A DNA stretch of 64,000 nucleotides from contig CP137319.1 of the NCBI GenBank assembly GCA_033182465.1, positions 2,542,001 to 2,606,000 on the forward strand, read 5' to 3'. A program made the translations under genes and the position numbers. The notes below the pieces were generated by a model that saw only the letters and a program-made list of their open reading frames with translations, was not told the origin of the DNA and searched no databases. The DNA is from Sanghuangporus weigelae (taxonomy: Eukaryota > Basidiomycota > Agaricomycetes > Hymenochaetales > Hymenochaetaceae). This document shows positions 40,724 to 50,176 of this stretch, piece after piece. Position 1 is the first letter of the stretch. Every line of letters begins with the position of its first letter.

Positions 40724-43700
40724 CTATTGCCTAACTCGTTTTCGTGCGGCGATCCATTGGTTAAGGTTCGATGGCTGGATTGCCTGAGGATACTTTTTAT
40801 GGAATGCTTCGATCATTTGATAGGAGTTCTTGAGGTTGTCAAGTGGCTCCCATGTTCGCTCTTGGTACCCTTTCCATTGGATAAGGTATTGGACCTTGCT
40901 CCGATGACGTCTCGTATTATGAATTGTCTCCACTTCGTACTCTGCTTCTCCCTCCACTTCAATAGGTGGTGGTTCATCCAAAGTGGGTCTTCCAGGGTAT
41001 TCCTTTCGTTTGTAAGGCCTGAGAAGACTCGCATGAAACACTGGGTGGATCGGAAGGGTTTCGGGTAAGCGTAATCTGAATGACACTTGTCCGACTGCCT
41101 TCTCGACTTTATAAGGCCCTGCCCATTTCATTGCAAGTTTCTTCGTTGGTTCCAATCGACTGAGATTCCTCATGTCTAGTAACACTTCGTCTCCTGGCTT
41201 GTACTCTGGCAGTTTGCCTCGATGCAGGTCTGCATAAAGCTTCATTGCCTCATTCGCTTGCCTAATCGAATTATAGGCTTCTTGCTGTACTTGTCGAAGC
41301 TCCTCTAGGTGATTTATTGCTTCTGGGACGTTTGAATCACCGGTCTCCGCAACGTCCAGGTGAGGATGCCATCCATACAGTGTATAGAATGGTGACTGAT
41401 GTGTAGTACTGTGCTTCCTGTTGTTGTAGGCGAATTCTGCTATATCGATGTACTCTGCCCAATCTGTTTGTCGGTAGGACACATAGCAGCGTAAGTACTG
41501 TTCAAGCTCTTGATTTAGTCGCTCGGTTTGACCATCGGTTTGTGGATGATACGCTGTACTAGTTTTCCAATCGACATCGATGAGTCTGCAGAACTCCTTG
41601 AGGAATTGCGCGGTGAAGTTGCTACCTCGGTCGGAGATTACTCGTTTAGGGGCCCCGTAGTATTTGAAGACATGTTGGCGGAACAAACGTGCCAACTGCT
41701 TAGCATTGGGTATTCCTTGGCAAGGAATGAACTTCCCCATTTTAGTGAGTTTGTCCACTATAACGAGTATCGCGCTGTAGCCTTCATTGCTGACTGGTAA
41801 GTCGGTAATCAGGTCACAGGTTATGGTTTCCCATGGTTGATGTGGTGCCTCCAACGGTTGGAGCGGCGGATTTCGAAACTGTCGAATCGGTTTTGCACGC
41901 TGACATATGTCGCAGGTTGCGGTATATGCTCGGATCATTTCTTCCATCTTCGGCCAATAGTATGATCGCTTTACAAGCTCTATGGTCTTTTCTGCTCCTG
42001 GGTGGCCTGCAAGTTTGTGATCATGGCGCCTTCGGATTAGCAACGCTCGTAGGTTGGCGGACGGCGGGATATATAATGCATTGGTTACGTAGTGCAAGCC
42101 GTTCCTGTAACTGTAGCCGTTGCTCTGCTTGATCGCCTGAATTTCCTTCTTAGCCTCCTCGGTATTGTAGTTCCTCTTGATCGTTCGGATAATAGGATCA
42201 GAGATAGTGACCATTTCAGTTTCTAGCTTGTATAGACCGTTGATCTCTGTGCGTCGCAATGTTTGTTGCTTGATCGTATCAGGAGGTAACAAGGTAACTC
42301 CTAAGTTGTCCTTGTCCTCTGGCATATAGTCGGATCGTCGTGATAGCTCGTCAGCTTGGTTCTTCTTGCCTGGCCAATGGAGAATCTTGAAGTTATATCG
42401 TGATAACTCTAGTGCCCATCTTGCTTGACGTCTCGATAGATTCTGAGCTGTCATGAAGTATCGGAGGTTTGCATGATCGCTTCGGATTGTTACTGGTTCT
42501 TTGGTTCCCTCCAATAGGTGTCTCCAATGCTTGAGTGCTTCCATGATTGCTAGCATCTCTTTGTCATGCGTCGGATAGTTTCGTTGGGTGTTCGTTAGAG
42601 TTTTCGACATGAAACCCAATGGTCTTAGTTCTCCTTGGTTGTCTTCTTGTTGTAAGACTGCACCAATCGCTACATCGGATGCATCAGTTTCCAATGTGTA
42701 TGATTTGTCTGGCTTTGGCATTGCCAATGCGACTTCCGTTTCGAATGCCTTCTTGATACTTTCGAATGCCTTGTCTTGTGCCTCTGCCCATATGAACTTG
42801 CGATCCTTTTTGATAAGGTCGCCAATAGGTGCGAATGTATCGGCATAGTTCCTGATGAATCTTCGGTAGAAGTTACAAAATCCTTGGAACTTTCGAACTT
42901 GTCGTTTCGTCTTTGGCACTGGCCATTCGTGAATAGCTTTGAGCTTATAAGGATCCATCTGGATGCCTTTCGTTCCTACTACAAATCCCAAGTAGTCGAG
43001 CTGGGTTTGGAGGAAGTGACATTTCTCGATTTTGAGGTAAATGTCGAGCTCTCGGCATTTCTGTAGAATTGCCCTGAGGAGTTTCCAATGTTCCTCTTCA
43101 GTTTGTGCTTGACCAATAAGGTCGTCCAAATAGTTGAGTGCTTCTTCTGTCCTGAGCCAATATTCGAAGTTGTCATTCATGAATCGTTGGAATACTGCCG
43201 GTGAGTTCTTCATTCCAAACATCATGACCTTTGGCTTGTAGACTGCATTGCCAACTCGGAATGCTGCCTTCCACTCGTCTCCTTCTCGGATTCGCAGGTT
43301 ATTGTAACCTGATCGCATGTCGAGTGTAAAGAAGAATTTTCCTTTTTCCAGTTTCTCTGGGAGAACACTCATGATCGGTATTGGGTATGGGTCTGATACT
43401 GTCGTGTCGTTGATGTCTCGGTAATCGGTTACTGCTCGTGCTCCTCCGTCTTTCTTTCCTACAAAGAAGACTGGTGCTGCTACCGGACACGGTTCGTGTG
43501 GTTGAACCTTTTCAATCCATCCTTTGTCAAGTAACTCTTTGACATAAGCGTCGAGTGCTGCTTGCTCTTCTCGTGTGAGCTTGATAATAGGCCTTGGTTT
43601 CGGTAATGGTACTCCTTCTTTGAGGTTAATCGCCATATCCCATTTCGTATGCTTGGGTAACCTTCTTGACTTGTCAGGATCAAAGACATCTGCGTAGTCT

Positions 43701-45202
43701 TCTATTTCCTTTGGTAGGAGTTTTCGCCAATCTCGTTTCTGTGTTCCTAGTAGTCCTTCTGCAGCTGCCTTTTGCTGAGAATACTGCTGGGATACTGAAC
43801 TCGCTTTGTTCAGTGGCTGTGAGACTTGGTTCTGCTGCCTTGGTGACCAATTTCGATTGATGTCTAGCTCTAGCTTTGCAGCGAGCTCTTCCTTTCTGGT
43901 AAGGGTAGCTGGTTGGTTGGTCGTCCTAAGACTTTCAATGTCTTCTGGCTCTATATCGTGCATAGGAGTGTCTTCTGTTGTCTCCTGCTCGTCTTGCATC
44001 TCGATATCGCTTTCGTTGTCTGCCCATCTTGTACGCTTCGGTGTGGGACTAGCTCCTCGCATTAACGATGCCGTTCTCGGTCGTATAATGCCTGCCACTG
44101 GCTTCTCTGGATATCGTGTCTTTCGTGGTCGTATCCTGTACTTCATGCCCGGGTTTTCTTCTGGTGATGGCCAGAGTTCTTCATCTTCCGGCATGTTTTG
44201 CCTTAGTGGATGTATCTTCTGTGGTGGTTGTTTCTTCCAACGTTTCGGAGAGTCGTTTATTTCCTCCTGTTCGTCTAGGCTATGCTTGCCTGTTACATCT
44301 TGTGTTTCACCTTCGGATGTCTGGTACAGTTGCCGTGCTGGGATCATCCGTCTCGGTATGTGCCTTGGTCGTCGTTGCACTATACTCGTTCCTTGTGGTG
44401 CCTGTTTCTTCCATCGCTTGGGAGTGTAGTTTATTTCCTCCTCATCTCGATGATGCTTGTTTGCCGTTTCCTGTTGTGGCTGTTTCGTTGCAGAGTCTGG
44501 TATATTTTCCGTGCTCGGACTCTTCACTTCTGGCGTCTGTTTTGCCTGTTCCAGTCTTGGTGTTGCTGGTCTGGTTTCCGGCTTCGCTTGTGGCTTCGTT
44601 TCGTGAGAGTGTCCGTTGTTGTCTCTCCTTGGCGCAAATATTATTCCTGGTGCTCCAGAGTGTCGATAGTTGTCTCTGTCCTGAGCCTGTTGCTTCGTGT
44701 TATGCCTAGGTCTTGTCTTGTCAGGTTTGCCTTTCGTTTGCCGTTTCCGTTTGCGCTTCCTGTGCCTTCGCTTCTTGGTAGCTCGTATGACGTTGAGCTC
44801 GAATGGTATCGAATTACCATTCCGATTCCATACTTGATTCTTCCAATCAATTTCGGGATTGACTTTGGCCAAATAGTCAATTCCTAGGATCACTTGATCC
44901 TGTCCTGTGGTTGCTACTGCCAACGTTTGTGGCTGCGGTTTAGGTCCATCAAAAATTAATGTGTAGACCTCGTGCGTGATTGCTCCTCCTTGGTTGGGAC
45001 TTCCATCCGCATTATTCAAAGGTCGAGGGTGATCAAGCCTCTTTTTGAATAGGCTGTAGTGTCGTACCAAGTTGGGGTGTATCGTGCTGCATGTAGCTCC
45101 GGAATCGATTAACGCTTTGACTGCTAGGGTCTTTGTTCCAACCTTCACTCGAATAGGTAATCGGGGATGCAATGCTTGTATTGGCAATCGCTTATTGTAC
45201 AT
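40724..45202 (-). CDS. pol: Gypsy Pol polyprotein with chromodomain, 1492 aa (element 1)
   Basis: Same domain order and length as the element 2 Pol, with all catalytic motifs present (DSGA; YLDD; ETDASD; the integrase D,D,E; the chromodomain WKGY). Differences are few and mostly in the linker, for example AWQLYQTSEGETEEIT versus ARQLYQTSEGETQDVT. The frame is also open upstream to the end of gag, so Gag-Pol fusion by -1 frameshifting is predicted. The gene is intact although the element is split further downstream. Confidence 0.97.
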   Translation of the reverse strand: MYNKRLPIQALHPRLPIRVKVGTKTLAVKALIDSGATCSTIHPNLVRHYSLFKKRLDHPRPLNNADGSPNQGGAITHEVYTLIFDGPKPQPQTLAVATTGQDQVILGIDYLAKVNPEIDWKNQVWNRNGNSIPFELNVIRATKKRRHRKRKRKRQTKGKPDKTRPRHNTKQQAQDRDNYRHSGAPGIIFAPRRDNNGHSHETKPQAKPETRPATPRLEQAKQTPEVKSPSTENIPDSATKQPQQETANKHHRDEEEINYTPKRWKKQAPQGTSIVQRRPRHIPRRMIPARQLYQTSEGETQDVTGKHSLDEQEEINDSPKRWKKQPPQKIHPLRQNMPEDEELWPSPEENPGMKYRIRPRKTRYPEKPVAGIIRPRTASLMRGASPTPKRTRWADNESDIEMQDEQETTEDTPMHDIEPEDIESLRTTNQPATLTRKEELAAKLELDINRNWSPRQQNQVSQPLNKASSVSQQYSQQKAAAEGLLGTQKRDWRKLLPKEIEDYADVFDPDKSRRLPKHTKWDMAINLKEGVPLPKPRPIIKLTREEQAALDAYVKELLDKGWIEKVQPHEPCPVAAPVFFVGKKDGGARAVTDYRDINDTTVSDPYPIPIMSVLPEKLEKGKFFFTLDMRSGYNNLRIREGDEWKAAFRVGNAVYKPKVMMFGMKNSPAVFQRFMNDNFEYWLRTEEALNYLDDLIGQAQTEEEHWKLLRAILQKCRELDIYLKIEKCHFLQTQLDYLGFVVGTKGIQMDPYKLKAIHEWPVPKTKRQVRKFQGFCNFYRRFIRNYADTFAPIGDLIKKDRKFIWAEAQDKAFESIKKAFETEVALAMPKPDKSYTLETDASDVAIGAVLQQEDNQGELRPLGFMSKTLTNTQRNYPTHDKEMLAIMEALKHWRHLLEGTKEPVTIRSDHANLRYFMTAQNLSRRQARWALELSRYNFKILHWPGKKNQADELSRRSDYMPEDKDNLGVTLLPPDTIKQQTLRRTEINGLYKLETEMVTISDPIIRTIKRNYNTEEAKKEIQAIKQSNGYSYRNGLHYVTNALYIPPSANLRALLIRRRHDHKLAGHPGAEKTIELVKRSYYWPKMEEMIRAYTATCDICQRAKPIRQFRNPPLQPLEAPHQPWETITCDLITDLPVSNEGYSAILVIVDKLTKMGKFIPCQGIPNAKQLARLFRQHVFKYYGAPKRVISDRGSNFTAQFLKEFCRLIDVDWKTSTAYHPQTDGQTERLNQELEQYLRCYVSYRQTDWAEYIDIAEFAYNNRKHSTTHQSPFYTLYGWHPHLDVAETGDSNVPEAINHLEELRQVQQEAYNSIRQANEAMKLYADLHRGKLPEYKPGDEVLLDMRNLSRLEPTKKLAMKWAGPYKVEKAVGQVSFRLRLPETLPIHPVFHASLLRPYKRKEYPGRPTLDEPPPIEVEGEAEYEVETIHNTRRHRSKVQYLIQWKGYQERTWEPLDNLKNSYQMIEAFHKKYPQAIQPSNLNQWIAARKRVRQ

Positions 45203-45306
45203 CGCTTCACTGGGGTTGAACCCAGGAGGTTTGAAACACTGGTTGTTGAAACCTTTCTCGTCACCCTTGTCACACTCACATCGCGCAGTCTCGTTCGATG
45301 GAGGTC

Positions 45307-46395
45307 TTAATCTTTTCCCTGTTGCTCTTTACTTGCTAGGGATTTGCGAATGTTGTTTCGGTATTCTTCGTCATGCTTGCAAGTCCATCCTGCTGATTCG
45401 TCGCCTTTAGCCCATGCTACATGGTCATAGTGGACTGGCCTTCGGCAGTGTGGATCGGGACATGTTTCCTTGAAATCGATTGTTCGTGTTGTCATCGTCC
45501 TCCGTTTTACACCATTAGTCTTCTTCGGCCGCTTAGAGGAAGAACCCTTTTGCTTCCTTGGTGCCTTGCACTCCTTTGCGTAATGTCCTGACTTTTCACA
45601 GTTGTAGCATTTGCCTCCCTTCTTCGGCAAGCCTCGGAGTGCATCTACATCCATGGCGTCTGGATCTCGTTTCGTTGTTTGTACTGGTGGTCGGAAAGAT
45701 GACTGTCCATTCGATTTAAATCTCGGAGTGTATGTTTGACTGCCCATGAGCCTTTGCCTGGCATCAGAGTTTGCTAGGTTGCTTGTCCATTCCATCCATG
45801 CATCGAGGTCGTTCTTCTCGAAAGCATCGGGTTGTACAGATTCGACTCGTCGTTTGACCCACATGTCTAGTCCTTTGACATAGATGTACTTGAGCATCTG
45901 CTTATCCATCGTGTCTGGTGCTCGTGCTTTGAGTCGTCGGAACTCGTCGTTGTACGCCCTAATGCTTGCTCCTTTCTGCTGGATGCATAGTAGTTGGAAT
46001 AGGGCTTCCTGTTCTCCAATGATCGGATGTCCTGCTCGGATCCTCATCCAGTTCAGCATGTCCTTGAGTGATGCGAACATTCCGTTTGTTGCAGCGATAA
46101 TTGCAGGTACTGGTTTCAGTTTCCCATTGGCATCGAATGATGTTAGGGTATTCTTCTCTGCAAACCAATCGTAGCTGTCGCCTTCTAGTGCCGCAAATAG
46201 GCTCTTTGCGATCTCCTCCTCATCCTTGACTCCATGCTGTGCCAGCTTCGAGATACATCGACTAATCCACAGATCAATATCTTCACTTCGCTTGCCATAG
46301 TACTTCGGAAGCTTGATGCTGTGTTTAGAGAGTTGTGTCTGAAGAGTCTGTAGTTGCTGCTCCAGTGCTTGCACCTTCTGGTCGGTTGTCGACAT
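45307..46395 (-). CDS. gag: Gag, 362 aa (element 1)
   Basis: It is the same as the element 2 Gag except for one conservative change in the zinc knuckle (CYNCEKSGHYAKEC). Several silent changes are visible in the DNA, which indicates that the protein has been conserved. It ends with the same GGGAAAA heptamer (45313-45319) and a TAA. Confidence 0.95.
   Translation of the reverse strand: MSTTDQKVQALEQQLQTLQTQLSKHSIKLPKYYGKRSEDIDLWISRCISKLAQHGVKDEEEIAKSLFAALEGDSYDWFAEKNTLTSFDANGKLKPVPAIIAATNGMFASLKDMLNWMRIRAGHPIIGEQEALFQLLCIQQKGASIRAYNDEFRRLKARAPDTMDKQMLKYIYVKGLDMWVKRRVESVQPDAFEKNDLDAWMEWTSNLANSDARQRLMGSQTYTPRFKSNGQSSFRPPVQTTKRDPDAMDVDALRGLPKKGGKCYNCEKSGHYAKECKAPRKQKGSSSKRPKKTNGVKRRTMTTRTIDFKETCPDPHCRRPVHYDHVAWAKGDESAGWTCKHDEEYRNNIRKSLASKEQQGKD
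45313..45319 (-). promoter_or_regulatory. Candidate -1 frameshift site GGGAAAA (element 1)
   Basis: Same heptamer, phase and downstream open pol frame as in element 2. Confidence 0.65.
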
Positions 46396-47359
46396 GATCG
46401 TAAGTGCTTATGGGCACTGCTGGTGGTGAATAGGATGGTGGTGGTGGATTCTCTGGCGCTTGGGTTGCTACTGAACCACTTGCTGGTACTGCAGGTACTG
46501 TTGGCACTTGGATGATAACCGTTCGAGGTGGGGTTCTGAGTAAGAATGGCCTTCGTGATGCTTCTTCGTCTGAGGACACTGATTCGTCAGAACTCTGTTC
46601 CTGTTGGGCTCTCTCTCTTGGTAGAAAGTATTCCCAGCGTTGTGCTGCCTGAGCTACTTCTCGAATTCGTTGAGCGTGTTCGAGTATGTTCCTTGAGGTA
46701 GTTTCGGTTGTCTGTACCGATGTGAGTATAGCTGCGTAGGTGCGTTGACTCGACTCGATTGTTTGTCCTAGTTGGAGTAGGGCTTCTCGCAGGTTATGGA
46801 TGTCTTGAACAATCCTTGGTTGATCTAGAGCTGTCCTGTTAAGCTCTCCGACTCTTGTCTCGATTGTCTGTAGTTGTTGTTCCTGAGCAGTAATCCTGTT
46901 TCGGATAGCGTTGAGCTCTCGGTCAAGTACTCCGTTTCCTTCTATGACCCGTTGATTGAGTGCCCCTGCTGCTCGATCCAATTCCAGAGTATATCTCTCT
47001 AGAGCTGCTACCTGTGCTCCAATTCTTCGAGTAGTTGTTTCGAGTGCTTCGAATCGATCTCCTACTGCTGTTGCGTATGCTCCGGTTGGTAGACTGTTTG
47101 ACTGCCCCGTGTTTGCAGTTCGTTCTTCCAGTCTTTCAACCCTTTCTTGTAGCCTTCTGATCACTGGTGGATACAATATGCTGTGGTTCGTTGTCGCGTA
47201 TAGTATGTCGTGATCGCTTTCCAGACTACGTAGCCTGTTGGTGATATGTTGAACTCGTTCGTCGAGGGATCTAGGTGTGAACCTCGTTTGATTATCGTTC
47301 GCCCGTTCGTTCGTTCGCTGACCGTTACTTCTGTTGTTGGCGTTTCCTGATCGGTTCAT
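46325..47359 (-). CDS. ORF B: coiled-coil protein, 344 aa (element 1)
   Basis: Counterpart of 37239-38273, with four amino-acid differences (H/Q, A/T, D/E, H/Y) among more silent ones. It overlaps gag by 71 nt in the same way. Confidence 0.75.
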   Translation of the reverse strand: MNRSGNANNRSNGQRTNERANDNQTRFTPRSLDERVQHITNRLRSLESDHDILYATTNHSILYPPVIRRLQERVERLEERTANTGQSNSLPTGAYATAVGDRFEALETTTRRIGAQVAALERYTLELDRAAGALNQRVIEGNGVLDRELNAIRNRITAQEQQLQTIETRVGELNRTALDQPRIVQDIHNLREALLQLGQTIESSQRTYAAILTSVQTTETTSRNILEHAQRIREVAQAAQRWEYFLPRERAQQEQSSDESVSSDEEASRRPFLLRTPPRTVIIQVPTVPAVPASGSVATQAPENPPPPSYSPPAVPISTYDHVDNRPEGASTGAATTDSSDTTL

Positions 47360-47744
47360 GAACTTCGTTTCTCGCCTGATGCTTCAGGGTTATTGTTCCT
47401 TGGTGCTGTTAACCAAGTAGTTCCTTTCTCGTCGAATGTAGCAATAGTGGAAGGGACTGCTGCTACTTTCGTGGTTGTTGTTTGCGTGCTCCCAACTGCA
47501 GGGCTACCAGATGCCTTTGCTATTAGGTACACTTCGTCGTTGTAGGGGTTATGATAGTAGATATGTGATTTAAGTGAATCGGGTTTGTCGTTCTCCAGGA
47601 TGTGCACTTGTCCTGAGGATTCGATATGGGTACTAGTCTCGAAACTAGTGACGTCGATAGGGACTTGAGGTCGACGGTCCTCGCCTCGATAAAACACTAG
47701 CCAAGAACCTTGCCCGTGAGAGGTGGTGGTAAAACTAGCGAGTG

Positions 47745-47756
47745 ATCTTTCGATCC
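47745..47756 (-). promoter_or_regulatory. Candidate self-primer binding site, element 1
   Basis: GGATCGAAAGAT on the minus strand, two bases from the 5' LTR edge. It is complementary to ATCTTTCGATCC within the LTR (48018-48029). Confidence 0.6.
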
Positions 47757-48017
47757 AATGTTAGGGAGTAGGCCCGGGGTTACACCGGTTTGATCCTTTT
47801 GCCTAAGCAGCGGTGTGTTGTGCAGAGGTGATCTTATCTACCCACGTCTGGCTGTACCACGCGGTCCCTTACTAGCCTTCCTAGTCACGGTCCGAGTTAT
47901 GGATGCTTTCAGATACGAGGTAATAGTAAAGCAGATTGGGATTTCCAAGAGGCGTGATAGTACAAAGCACACAGTAATAGCTCGCTGTAGGGCAAGCTTT
48001 ACACCAGTGTGTTAAGA

Positions 48018-48064
48018 GGATCGAAAGATGGGGAAATGAGGGCCTAATCCTACAACTATTTATG
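48018..48064 (-). promoter_or_regulatory. LTR TATA box and predicted RNA start carrying the self-primer (element 1)
   Basis: On the minus strand CATAAATA (48064-48057) lies about 30 nt upstream of CATCTTTCGATCC (48030-48018). A normal TATA-to-start distance therefore puts the 5' end of the RNA at or next to the sequence complementary to the PBS. The same holds in the other LTRs. Confidence 0.6.
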
Positions 48065-48278
48065 CTCCCAGATATTCCATTTTCCGTCCTATTTCTTACT
48101 CATCCTGTCTCCACTTTACTCCACTTTCCTCCACCATTACATCTGTTCCTTTGTCATCCTGCTGCGCTTCGCTCCACTTTGCTCCAATCTTTGTAAGGTC
48201 GTCTCCACTATGACAGAATTCTTTGGAGTTGCTGACTGAGACAATAGAGGTGGTGCTCCGATATGGAATGCTCCACTG

Positions 48279-48920
48279 TCAGTACTCCATAACGATGTCA
48301 TTGCCGTCATTGAGTGGCATCTTTGCTCTTGGAGCGATGTAGGCTGCTCGGTATGTGATTCTTCGGAATTCATCTCGAGGTCCAGCGAGGGTAAGCATAA
48401 CTCGCACGTCAGTGTTAAGGTGTCGGGTCGGTGTAGAGTATGGTCCAAGGCATATCATGAACTGCATAAGCTCTGCTGGTGGGTTCTGCTGGGTTCTGGT
48501 GACTAGCCATGCTTTGCCTTCGTATCGTATATCACGAATGTAGCGCCATATCCTTCGTTGTATAAGGAGTTGTAATTGCTTGGTTTCCAGGTTCGCATCT
48601 CTCGGTAAATAAAGGTTTGCCTGTATCGTAGATGCTGGACATGGTGTGTGCAACTCCGGTCTATACCATCCAATCATTCTCCAAGTTATCGGGTTCGCAG
48701 TTCGAGGGGTCCGAGTTGTGATCGTGAGTTCCTCTCGTTTCTTGGGTACTATTGGGCTTGGTGGATTGGAATGCATTGTATCCTGAAGGTGTCGCTCGGT
48801 TTCGATGTGACAGTCACGCGTACCAACCGTTGCCGTGCATACTAAGTAGTATACTTCATAAAGGACCATGTAAACTCGTGCACAGACTTGACAGTGCTGA
48901 AATGCCAGTGAGGTCTCCAT
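48279..48920 (-). CDS. LTR-encoded ORF, 213 aa (element 1, 5' LTR)
   Basis: Same protein as the other three copies. This copy has a silent GCG in place of GCA for the Ala of RTANP. Confidence 0.5.
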   Translation of the reverse strand: METSLAFQHCQVCARVYMVLYEVYYLVCTATVGTRDCHIETERHLQDTMHSNPPSPIVPKKREELTITTRTPRTANPITWRMIGWYRPELHTPCPASTIQANLYLPRDANLETKQLQLLIQRRIWRYIRDIRYEGKAWLVTRTQQNPPAELMQFMICLGPYSTPTRHLNTDVRVMLTLAGPRDEFRRITYRAAYIAPRAKMPLNDGNDIVMEY

Positions 48921-49270
48921 AAACCTTATTAGCCTTTAGCCTTTTAGCGTTTAGGCTTTAGTAGTTGTGCTTCTGGACTTCTAAGAAGTTTGATCGCTTC
49001 TTTTGATCGAGGTCGCTCTGGTTGCTTGGTCGGCGGCGTTAGAGTGGTAGTCCGCGGTAATAGGCGGTCGGCGGTGTTAGCTGTTAGCGGGATTACGTAT
49101 CCGCTTCGGTGCTTCTAGCGCTCGGGTGGTAACGGGTTACTGTTGCCTAGGCCGCTCGATTGCTTGGGCCTTTGATAGCTGGCTTGGTTACCGGTCGCGT
49201 TTGGAAAGCTGATCGTGTAGATCTGTTGATCGTGTCGATCCTGATGCGAGTTTTTGAGCGGATCCTTTCA

Positions 49271-49470
49271 AGTATCCCTCATTTATTCAAGGTAATCTAC
49301 CTAATTTGAGCTGTTAATAAGCTATTCGGTCGAAAAGCTCCTCTTAATATTCACAATTTTACATATATGTCAGTCCTTATTTACAATTCTGTGTTGTGAG
49401 GGCTCTATGCAAGTCGGAACTCAATATCTACATGTTGTGTGGAAAGTGCAACACAATGATCGGTGTGACT
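49271..49470. repeat. Foldback element, outer right arm
   Basis: It begins with the AGTAT target duplication and is the reverse complement of 21824-21870 followed by 20921-21063, without the MITE that interrupts the left arm. It ends near caacacaatgatcggtgtg. Confidence 0.75.
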
Positions 49471-49535
49471 TACTAAATTTGGGCAGATTTCAAACTCCGA
49501 CTGGGAATGCAATCTACATAGGCCGTGCCAGTCAC

Positions 49536-49655
49536 CACTGTAAGATATGATGTAATAGTTTTTGCTTATATAATGACGTGCATTGGAATAACCTGAGGAT
49601 AAGAATGCTCTGAGGTGTCCACCGAGGGGCATTCTTATCCACAGGTTGCACTGTA
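49536..49655. mobile_element. Right-end fragment of the 3752-4247 MITE family
   Basis: It shares atgatgtaata, tatataatg, ggaataacctg, ggataagaatgc and tgtccaccg...gcattcttatccacagg with 4140-4247 and ends TGCACTGTA. The left half is missing. Confidence 0.7.
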
Positions 49656-49778
49656 GCTGTAATAGCATCCCGATCCACACACATGGAGAGCCTACTTACA
49701 TCCGAACTTAAGTTCTGCATGAGATTCACATGCCCCGGCGCGCGTAACGTGTTCTCGTAGATGTCATAGTGCAGTAAA

Positions 49779-50065
49779 TGTTGGATTATCAAACTGTCGA
49801 AGTTCCGATCGAGTTGTTTCACTTGCCGTTTGGAATGAATATATGGTATTTATTAATCATTTGCATTCTTTCGGTTTTGTGCTTGTCATTCTTGTTTGTC
49901 AATTCTCTTTCGCTTTTTTGAATTGTATTACCATTCTATTTCTTTACCGTTCTATCCCGACTTATATCTCAGATCCCTTCAGTATTATAAAACCGCTGTA
50001 AAAACTGTATAACAAAATAATAGAGAGTTTTCCTCTCGGATATTCGTGTTCGCTCCCTCACAACA
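49779..50065 (+). repeat. Copia 5' LTR
   Basis: 287 bp. Directly after it comes GGTTATGAGCC, the position of the primer binding site. Confidence 0.92.
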
Positions 50066-50176
50066 GGTTATGAGCCTTGCTTGATCGTGCACCAGAGTCC
50101 GTTATTTTTCAATCAAAGCAATATTCCGAGTGTTAGCGCCTGAGACCGCTACAGAGAAAAGGAGAAACTCACCAAT

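Larger units (their letters stand above)
24667..49270 (-). mobile_element. Ty3/gypsy chromovirus element 1 (interrupted by element 2)
   Basis: LTRs at 24667-26178 and 47759-49270 (1,512 bp each; I count two differences by eye) are flanked by AGTAT. Transcription runs right to left. The inner sequence is 26179-27877 plus 40185-47758. The gap is element 2, which inserted into ORF E and duplicated GTCTC. Gag, pol, ORF B, the LTR ORFs and the antisense gene are all intact. Only ORF E is broken, by the insertion and by a 1-nt indel near its start relative to element 2. Confidence 0.93.
47759..49270 (-). repeat. Element 1 LTR (5' LTR)
   Basis: It pairs with 24667-26178. By eye the two differ at two positions (ggtccgag/ggttcgag and gggttcgcag/gggtttgcag), whereas the element 2 pair shows none. 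Confidence 0.95.
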
